Shown here in pieces: positions 18,422 through 24,113 of a stretch of DNA of 64,000 nucleotides (position 1 is the stretch's first letter; each line of letters opens with the position of its first letter). The DNA comes from Shinella sumterensis. GTDB lineage: Bacteria; Pseudomonadota; Alphaproteobacteria; Rhizobiales; Rhizobiaceae. The stretch lies in assembly GCF_004514425.2 (NCBI RefSeq), contig NZ_MYFN02000004.1:62001-126000 (forward strand), written 5' to 3'. The position numbers and the translations under genes are program-made. The notes below the pieces were generated by a model. It saw only the letters and a list, made by a program, of their open reading frames with translations. It had not been told where the DNA came from and ran no database searches.

Positions 18422-18865
18422 ATGAAGTTGAGGATTTTGGCGACAGCGGCCGCGCTCGCAATCATCGGCGCGAGCGCCGTGGTGGCGGCGGACGAGCCGC
18501 AGGTCGTGCGCGCGCAGATGATGAAGAAGGTCGGCGGCGCCATGGGCGCGCTGTCGGGCATCGCCAAGGGCGAGAAGCCCTATGACGCCGATGTCGTGAA
18601 GACATCGCTCACCACGATGAGCGAAGTCGCCAAGGCGTTCCCGGAGCAGTTCCCGGCGGGCTCCGAAACGGGCCACGACACGGAAGCGAGCCCGAAGATC
18701 TGGGAGCAGACGGACGACTTCAAGGCGAAGGCCGCCAAGTTCGGATCGGATGTCGATGCGGTGCTGGCGAACCTGCCCGCGGACCAGGCGGGCGTCGGTG
18801 CGGCGCTGGGCACGATCGGCCCCAATTGCGGTGGCTGTCATGAGGTCTACCGCGTCAAGAAGTAG
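18422..18865 (+). CDS. Cytochrome c' (class II)
   Basis: 147 residues with a signal peptide (cleavage near AVVAADEP). A four-helix-bundle sequence ends in the class II heme site CGGCH close to the C-terminus (NCGGCHEVYRVKK). Cytochromes c' bind NO and CO and are linked to NO tolerance or to electron transfer in the periplasm. GGGAG precedes the ATG. The next gene on the same strand, 121 bases downstream, encodes a second cytochrome c, so the two probably work together, though a GC-rich hairpin lies between them. Confidence 0.93.
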   Translation: MKLRILATAAALAIIGASAVVAADEPQVVRAQMMKKVGGAMGALSGIAKGEKPYDADVVKTSLTTMSEVAKAFPEQFPAGSETGHDTEASPKIWEQTDDFKAKAAKFGSDVDAVLANLPADQAGVGAALGTIGPNCGGCHEVYRVKK

Positions 18866-18894
18866 GCGGTAGACCCGACAATCCCCTGGAAGAC

Positions 18895-18934
18895 ACGACA
18901 CTGTCCCGGCGCCGGCCGCCGGGGCGGTGTGTCA
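18895..18934 (+). other. GC-rich stem-loop between cytochrome genes
   Basis: CCCGGCG and CGCCGGGG arms, extended by imperfect ACACTG and CGGTGTGT flanks, form a stem-loop 30 bases after the cytochrome c' stop. It lacks a T tract. It could attenuate transcription or stabilise the upstream message. Confidence 0.35.
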
Positions 18935-18986
18935 TGGTGTGGGGTCGCGGGGCGACATGTCCGCAACCGGCGAGAGGAAACGGCGC

Positions 18987-19895
18987 ATGGGTTTCAAGAA
19001 AATCATCGGCGGCATCGTCGTGCTGGGCGCGATCGGCGCGGGCGCTTTCCTGTTCATCACCGCCCCGCAGCGCCTGCCGGCCGAAACCTGGGCCGCTGCC
19101 GGCGCGCCGGACCTTGCCAATGGCGAGCGCATCTTCCATGCCGGCGGCTGCGTGAGCTGTCATGCGGCGCCGGGCGCGGCCGACGACCAGAAGCTGGTTC
19201 TCGCCGGCGGCATGGCGCTGAAGAGCCCCTTCGGCACCTTCCACGCCCCCAATATCTCGCCCGACGAGACGGCCGGCATCGGCGCCTGGACGCTCGCCGA
19301 ATTCGGCGACGCCATGAAGCGCGGCACGGGTCGCAACGGCGAGCATCTCTACCCGTCCTTTCCCTATGCCTCCTATTCGCGCATGACCGTGAAGGACATC
19401 AACGATCTCTATGGATACCTGAAGACGCTGCCCAAGAGCGGCAATGTCGCTCCCGGCCATGAGCTGCCGTTCCCGTTCAATATCCGGCTCGCGCTCGGCG
19501 GCTGGAAGTTCCTCTATCTCAACGAGGCGCCGCGCGTGGACCTCGCCAATGCCGACGAAACGGTGAAACACGGGCAATATCTCGTGGAAGGCCCCGGTCA
19601 TTGCGGCGAATGCCACACGCCGCGCGATGTGCTGGGCGGCCTGAAGACCGACCAGTGGCTCGCCGGCGGACCGAATCCGGAAGGCGAGGGGCGCATCCCC
19701 GACATCACCCCGGCCGAGGGCGGCTTCGGCAGCTGGAGCGCCGGCGATATCGCCAACTACCTCGAAACCGGCTTCACGCCCGATTTCGACAGCGTCGGCG
19801 GCTCGATGGTCTCGGTGCAGAAGAACATGGCGCAGCTGCCCAAGGAAGACCGCGACGCCATCGCGGCCTATCTCAAGGCGATCCCGGCGCGATAG
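18987..19895 (+). CDS. Membrane-anchored diheme cytochrome c
   Basis: 302 residues with one N-terminal hydrophobic anchor (FKKIIGGIVVLGAIGAGAFL) and two CxxCH heme sites: CVSCH near residue 54 and CGECH near residue 208. This resembles the cytochrome c subunits that accept electrons from periplasmic dehydrogenases (alcohol, gluconate or aldehyde type). ATG 18987 has AGAGGA upstream; an in-frame ATG at 18957 would add ten residues. The dehydrogenase partner is not adjacent; the window's PQQ glucose dehydrogenase at 24 kb normally passes electrons straight to ubiquinone, so a link is not implied. Confidence 0.9.
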   Translation: MGFKKIIGGIVVLGAIGAGAFLFITAPQRLPAETWAAAGAPDLANGERIFHAGGCVSCHAAPGAADDQKLVLAGGMALKSPFGTFHAPNISPDETAGIGAWTLAEFGDAMKRGTGRNGEHLYPSFPYASYSRMTVKDINDLYGYLKTLPKSGNVAPGHELPFPFNIRLALGGWKFLYLNEAPRVDLANADETVKHGQYLVEGPGHCGECHTPRDVLGGLKTDQWLAGGPNPEGEGRIPDITPAEGGFGSWSAGDIANYLETGFTPDFDSVGGSMVSVQKNMAQLPKEDRDAIAAYLKAIPAR

Positions 19896-19947
19896 GGGAT
19901 GTCGTCGAACCGGGCCGCCGCCGGCAAAAGCGGCGGCCGGCCGGCAC

Positions 19948-20598
19948 CTAATACATGCTCTGCCGGTAGTCCTCCTCCAGGCCCTCATCCATCTTCCGCA
20001 TCTCGTCCTTGTCGTCGGGCGCGCCTGTCGTGTCGTCCAGGATCATCTTGATGAGCGAGGGCATCGCGGCGCGGTCCTGGAAATGCTCCGCGCTCCACAA
20101 GCGGGAACGGCGGAAAGCCTTGGCGCAGTGCAGGAAGACCTCGCTGACGCTGACGACGATGGCAAGCTTCGGCGCCCGGCCCGCCACGGCCATGCTTTCA
20201 AGGAGGGCGGGATCGCGCGTGAGGGTCGCCTGTCCGTTGACGCGCAATGTGTCCTCGAAACCGGGAATGATGAACAGCAATCCGACGGTCGGATTGGCGA
20301 TTATGTTGCTCAGCGTATCCAGCCGGTTGTTGCCGGGCCGATCCGGGATCGCCAGGGTGCGCTCATCCAGGATTGTCACGAAGCCCGGCGGGTCGCCGCG
20401 CGGGCTGACATCGGCTTTCCCATCCGCGCCTTGCGAGCCGATGCACAGGAACGGCGAGCGCCGGATGAAGTCCTGTGCATGTTTCCCCAATGAATTCCGG
20501 CACTTCTGCATGGCAAGACCGTGCGTCGGCGCAAACAGGCTCCGCAATGAGTGTTCGTCCGCGATGATGAAATCCGGATTGAGCTGCACCTCCGTCAT
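19948..20598 (-). CDS. Pyridoxamine 5'-phosphate oxidase-family flavoprotein
   Basis: 216-residue FMN-binding split-barrel protein of the MSMEG_1061-like PPOX group. Recognisable stretches are FLCIGSQGADGKADVSPRGD, the DRPGNNRLDTLSNIIANPTV core and a GLLFIIPG strand. These proteins bind FMN or F420 and reduce small substrates; the specific reaction is unknown. GGGAGGC precedes ATG 20598. A perfect 16-bp palindrome about 85 bases upstream is a likely operator. Confidence 0.88.
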   Translation of the reverse strand: MTEVQLNPDFIIADEHSLRSLFAPTHGLAMQKCRNSLGKHAQDFIRRSPFLCIGSQGADGKADVSPRGDPPGFVTILDERTLAIPDRPGNNRLDTLSNIIANPTVGLLFIIPGFEDTLRVNGQATLTRDPALLESMAVAGRAPKLAIVVSVSEVFLHCAKAFRRSRLWSAEHFQDRAAMPSLIKMILDDTTGAPDDKDEMRKMDEGLEEDYRQSMY

Positions 20599-20682
20599 GA
20601 TCTGCCTCCCAGGCTGTTTTCGGTATGATTTTCCCTCAGAACACACACCGCATAGTCAACGCCCGTCTCCTCGGCGTTAAAA

Positions 20683-20698
20683 TGATGTACGTACATCA
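20683..20698. promoter_or_regulatory. 16-bp perfect palindrome upstream of PPOX gene
   Basis: TGATGTACGTACATCA is fully self-complementary. The half-site ACATCA recurs at about 20707-20712 (GATTACATCAATAT). The form ATGTAC-GTACAT is typical of TetR- or MarR-type operators; the regulator is not in the window. Confidence 0.55.
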
Positions 20699-20741
20699 AA
20701 ACGATTACATCAATATCCTGAAGAGATCAATGCGGTTTGTC

Positions 20742-21059
20742 TTATCTGGAAGGCCGGGTTGAGGCAGGATGGTTGCCGGTATGATCGTCGAGCAGACCGA
20801 CACGGCGGAGCGCGAGCGTCGCGTCGCAGATGTCGGCCACCGGCTTGCCGGCCGCTACGACGCGCCCGGCCGGAGCCGACAGGTCGGGTGCGTCGTTGTT
20901 CTCCGGATCGTGCCGCCGGACAGGACCAGCATGCCGAGGCGGGCGGGGCCGGCATCCTCCGCCTTGCCCGACAAGTGGACGGAAACGCCGCCAGGCGAGG
21001 TGACGTCGCGGCCGCCGGGCGTCAGCACGGTGGCCCGTCGTCTGGTCATCCTCGGCTCG
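20742..21059 (-). pseudogene. Decayed DJ-1/PfpI-family gene
   Basis: Reading the minus strand from ATG 21059 gives MTRRRATVLTPGGRDVTSPG, then GMLVLSGGTIRR, recognisable as the N-terminal strand and the LxLxGG turn of type 1 glutamine amidotransferase-like (DJ-1/PfpI) proteins. About 45 residues are missing between the first strand and TPGG. A one-base shift near 20905 is needed to continue into ENNDAPDLSAPA, GKPVADICDATLAL and RRVGLLDDHT, the nucleophile-elbow region with its Cys. The frame then stops at 20742, where about 70 more residues would be expected. Internal deletion, frameshift and C-terminal loss together indicate a pseudogene. It lies downstream of and on the same strand as the GNAT gene. 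Confidence 0.8.
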
Positions 21060-21068
21060 GGCCGGACA

Positions 21069-21569
21069 TCAGCCGAGCGCCTGCACATAGCGCATGCCGG
21101 TGACCGGGCCGGCGCGGAAGTTCATCTGCTCGTAGAAGCGGTGGGCGCCGAAATTGCCAGTCGCTGCGCTGACGGAGAGGTAGCCGCAGCCGGCGACGCG
21201 GGCATGGTCGCGGGCGCGTGACACGAGGTGGCGGCCGATGCCCTGTCCGCGGTGGTCCCGGCGCACGAAGATCTGGTGCAGTTCCATGCCGCGCATGCCG
21301 TCGCCGGCGCGGTACATCGGCACGAGCAGGGCGTAGCCGATCAGGCGTCCGCCGGCTTCGGCGACAAGCGCGGTGATCCAGGGGTGCACGCCGAAGAGGT
21401 CGCGGTCGAGATCGGCGGCGGAAATCTTCGCGGTGTCGCCATGGCATTCGGCATGCAGCGCGATCATGTCGAGGATCTGCTGCAGATCGCCCTGCCGGGC
21501 GGCGCGGATGTTCAGCATCGCCGGGCGTTCGGCGGCATGCGGTTCGAGCTTGATGACGGTGTTTTGCAT
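21069..21569 (-). CDS. GNAT-family N-acetyltransferase under leader attenuation
   Basis: 166 residues (or 148 if ATG 21515 is used). The acetyl-CoA-binding signature RRDHRGQGIGRHLVSRAR sits near residue 105, followed by the GNAT C-terminal ATGNFGAHRFYEQMNF. Substrate unknown; relatives acetylate amines, amino acids or antibiotics. GAGGAG precedes ATG 21569. Upstream on the same strand lie a promoter, a 16-codon leader ORF and an intrinsic terminator that ends about 35 bases before this start, so expression should depend on terminator readthrough. Confidence 0.88.
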   Translation of the reverse strand: MQNTVIKLEPHAAERPAMLNIRAARQGDLQQILDMIALHAECHGDTAKISAADLDRDLFGVHPWITALVAEAGGRLIGYALLVPMYRAGDGMRGMELHQIFVRRDHRGQGIGRHLVSRARDHARVAGCGYLSVSAATGNFGAHRFYEQMNFRAGPVTGMRYVQALG

Positions 21570-21603
21570 TTCGGGCTCCTCGGGTTTCGTGCCATCAGGA
21601 GCG

Positions 21604-21634
21604 TTAAAACAACAAAGCCGCCTGATGGCGGCTT
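21604..21634 (-). terminator. Attenuator terminator in front of GNAT gene
   Basis: On the minus strand, AAGCCGCC and GGCGGCTT form an 8-bp perfect stem with loop ATCA, followed by TGTTGTTTTAA. It stands between the leader ORF and the GNAT start. The 5' arm can instead pair with AGCGGCT just after the leader stop codon, giving an antiterminator. A second mini-ORF of 12 codons (MSTSRHQAALLF, 21604-21642) spans the hairpin. A further 9-bp complement (GCCATCAGG, with CCTGATGGC) links the hairpin to the segment before the GNAT ribosome-binding site. Confidence 0.8.
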
Positions 21635-21659
21635 GTTGACATGATCAGACAGCCGCTCC

Positions 21660-21710
21660 TTATCGGAACAGCCAAAAATACGTCGCGGCGATGTGCGTGC
21701 TCTTGATCAT
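21660..21710 (-). CDS. Attenuator leader peptide, 16 residues
   Basis: ATG at 21710 opens MIKSTHIAATYFWLFR followed by TAA at 21662-21660. The run Thr-Tyr-Phe-Trp-Leu-Phe-Arg just before the stop looks like a ribosome-stalling or amino-acid-sensing tail. The predicted transcription start is at about 21711, so translation would begin on a practically leaderless RNA, as known for the trpL leader of Sinorhizobium. AGCGGCT (antiterminator arm) begins three bases after the stop, so a ribosome at the stop codon would mask it. GCCGC inside the ORF can pair with GCGGC of that arm (1:2 structure). Confidence 0.65.
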   Translation of the reverse strand: MIKSTHIAATYFWLFR

Positions 21711-21717
21711 GGACGCG

Positions 21718-21745
21718 ATATTCTCGAATTCGCGCCGTTTGTCAA
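21718..21745 (-). promoter_or_regulatory. Promoter of the GNAT leader
   Basis: The minus strand shows an exact TTGACA (21745-21740), 16 bases, then GAATAT (21723-21718). Initiation about seven bases on falls at 21711, next to the leader ATG. Confidence 0.6.
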
Positions 21746-21774
21746 TTGCCTTTCTCACCGCGACGTAGGATCGA

Positions 21775-21799
21775 AGCGGAGGCTGGTCAGGCCTCCGCT
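21775..21799 (-). terminator. Stem-loop overlapping the stop of the 21787 gene
   Basis: AGCGGAGGC and GCCTCCGCT pair perfectly across seven bases. The stem includes the last codons and the stop of the upstream gene. No strong T tract follows. Confidence 0.5.
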
Positions 21800-22251
21800 T
21801 CCTGCGGGCCGGCGGCGGCTTGCCCTTCCGTTTCGCCGGCCTGTGCCGTTTCGTCGACGCCGAGGCGTTCCTTGATGGCCTGGCGGATCTGCTCGTTGAT
21901 TGCCGATCGCTCTTCCGGCGGCAGCTGGGCGAGGCTGTCCTCGGTGAGGCCCATCTCCTCGAGCAGTTCCTTGCGCAGGCGCTCGATCGCCGTCATCTTC
22001 GAAAGATCGAGGAATTCCGCCAGCACTTTCTGGCTTTCCTCGTGCATCTTGTCCAGCTTGGACGCGTTCAGCCAAAGGGCGTTGGCAAGGCCGGATGGCA
22101 TGGAGGAGGCGGACGTTTCGACGGTCGGGATGTTGCGTGCGCCATTGCCGTCGCCGCCGCTGAGGCCGGCCGGAATGCCGGCGTCGCCGGAGGGCGCGCG
22201 CTGCTGGCGGGCGAGTGCATAGGCGGAAAGCGAATTGCCGTCGATCTTCAT
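21787..22251 (-). CDS. Conserved hypothetical protein
   Basis: 154 residues, no signal or membrane segment. An N-terminal low-complexity part (Ser/Gly/Ala) is followed by a charged helical stretch (MHEESQKVLAEFLDLSKMTA, then IERLRKELLEEMGL) and an acidic Gln/Glu-rich tail. Family not recognised. ATG 22251 lies 67 bases downstream of the ABC transporter on the same strand, so co-transcription is likely. Confidence 0.7.
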   Translation of the reverse strand: MKIDGNSLSAYALARQQRAPSGDAGIPAGLSGGDGNGARNIPTVETSASSMPSGLANALWLNASKLDKMHEESQKVLAEFLDLSKMTAIERLRKELLEEMGLTEDSLAQLPPEERSAINEQIRQAIKERLGVDETAQAGETEGQAAAGPQEAEA

Positions 22252-22318
22252 GAAAAGGGCTCCCTGAAAAATGTTCCGGGAGCATGGTTAGGCGGCGCAG
22301 CTTTTGCGAGGCTTTCGG

Positions 22319-23995
22319 TCAGGCGCTCGCGTCGCGATGGCCGCCGGTCAAGTGGACGACATGGTCGTCGGGCGCGATGACGCTCTTGCGATGGGTGACG
22401 GCGAGGATCGTCACCTCGCCGGCGAGGCTGCGCACATGGCGCATGATTTCCGCCTCCGTCGTCTCGTCCAGCGCCGAGCTCGCCTCGTCGAGGAAGAGGA
22501 ACTGCGGATCGGCATAGAGCGCGCGGGCAATCGCGATGCGCTGGCGCTCCCCGCCCGAAAGCTTCATGCCGCGCTCGCCCACCACCGTCTCGAAGCCGTC
22601 GGGCAGGCCTTCGACGAAGGGCAGGATCGCCGCCTTCTCCACCGCGCGCCGCAGCTTCGCCTGGTCCAGCGGCCGCCCGAGCACGATGTTGGTGGCAAGC
22701 GTGTCGTTGAGCAGCGTCGGCTCCTGCGGCACGATGCCGATCGCTGCATACCAGTCGCGCTGCGACACGCTGGCGAGATCGCGCCCGTCGACGCTGATCC
22801 GTCCCGATGTCGGGGAGAGCGACTTCAGCGCCAGCCGCAGCAGCGTCGATTTGCCGGAGCCGGTCTCCCCGACGAGATAGGTGATCCGGCCGCGTTCGGC
22901 CGCAAAGCTCACGTCCGCCACGCCGCGGCCGTTGTCATGGGAAAACGAGACGGCTTCGAAGGCGAGGCGGCCATCCCCGGCGAAAAATCCGCCCGGCGTT
23001 GCGACATCCGTCTCTTCCGGTGCTGCCCAGATGCGGGCGAGCGGCAGGAGGGAGGCGCGCGCCCGCACGAGATCGTCGATCGCGTGGCCGATCATCTCGA
23101 AGGGCTGGTTGAGCTGGAGCAGCAGCGTGTTGAACAGCACGAGATCGCCGACCGTGAGCTCCCCCGCCTGGTAGCGCGGCAGAAGCAGCACGAAGGTGAT
23201 GAGGAACTGCGCGGCAAGCCCCGCGCCCATCAGCGAGGAATAGCCGATGCGCCGGCGGCAGAAGGTCGCCCAGTTGTCGCGCTCCTCGCGCGCCTTGCCG
23301 GAAAAGCGCGCCTGCATCCAGTCCTGGCTGCCGAAATGGCGCAGCGTCTCCATCGCCGTCATGGCGTTGCCGATGAACTTGGCATTCTCCTGGCCGGCTG
23401 CGATGGCCGCGTCGAGATAGCTGCGCGTGCGGTGGTTGGCGATGGCGGTCAGGGTGATGAACACGACGCCATAGGCGATGACGACGAGCACGACCTCCAT
23501 GTTGATCGCCGCGCCGAGCATGGCGAGCGAAAGCACGATCTGGGTCGTGCCGGGAACGAAGACGATGAGGGCGAGCTGCACCAGCGTCATCATCGCGCTT
23601 TCGCCACGCCGGCCTGCACTTTCGATCTCGGCCGGATTGTGCTCGGCGAAGAAGAGCGCGCGTTTGCGAAGCAGCCGTTCGAACAGGCTGGTGCTGGCGA
23701 TGAAGCTCAGGTTCTGCGCGCTCATGAAGGAGAGGTACTGCACCATGTTCTGGAGTGCGGCGCTCGCACCGATGAGCAGCGCGTAGAGGGCGAAGCCGAC
23801 GGCCAGCATGGCGGCCATGCGGTCGGCCGTCATGGTGTCGATGAGGCGTGAGAACAAATAGGGCGCGGCGACGGCGGATACCGCCGACAGGAAGACGATG
23901 ACGCAGACGAGCGCGAGAAGCCCGCGCGAGGCGCGCCAGTAGTTCGCAAGGATGATCCTCACCGGCGCGGCGATCAGCCGCCAGTCGTCGTTCAT
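22319..23995 (-). CDS. ABC exporter half-transporter (fused permease-ATPase)
   Basis: 558 residues: six hydrophobic segments in about the first 310 residues (type IV exporter fold), then an ATPase domain with Walker A VGETGSGKST, Q-loop VPQEPTLL, signature LSGGERQRIAIARAL, Walker B FLFLDEASSAL and H-loop TVTH-like AVTHRK. It acts as a homodimer or with a partner. GGGAGA precedes ATG 23995; the longer open frame upstream is unconserved. Substrate unknown; no adaptor or outer-membrane gene is adjacent. Confidence 0.9.
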   Translation of the reverse strand: MNDDWRLIAAPVRIILANYWRASRGLLALVCVIVFLSAVSAVAAPYLFSRLIDTMTADRMAAMLAVGFALYALLIGASAALQNMVQYLSFMSAQNLSFIASTSLFERLLRKRALFFAEHNPAEIESAGRRGESAMMTLVQLALIVFVPGTTQIVLSLAMLGAAINMEVVLVVIAYGVVFITLTAIANHRTRSYLDAAIAAGQENAKFIGNAMTAMETLRHFGSQDWMQARFSGKAREERDNWATFCRRRIGYSSLMGAGLAAQFLITFVLLLPRYQAGELTVGDLVLFNTLLLQLNQPFEMIGHAIDDLVRARASLLPLARIWAAPEETDVATPGGFFAGDGRLAFEAVSFSHDNGRGVADVSFAAERGRITYLVGETGSGKSTLLRLALKSLSPTSGRISVDGRDLASVSQRDWYAAIGIVPQEPTLLNDTLATNIVLGRPLDQAKLRRAVEKAAILPFVEGLPDGFETVVGERGMKLSGGERQRIAIARALYADPQFLFLDEASSALDETTEAEIMRHVRSLAGEVTILAVTHRKSVIAPDDHVVHLTGGHRDASA

Positions 23996-24113
23996 GGCGA
24001 ATCTCCCGAGGATTGGGGCCGCATAATGAAAAGGCCGGCGCGGGGAAGCAACCCTGCGCCGGCCTTCCATGGATTGCGGCGGGCGGTTGCGGAGGCCGCC
24101 CCGTCGTCCCGCC

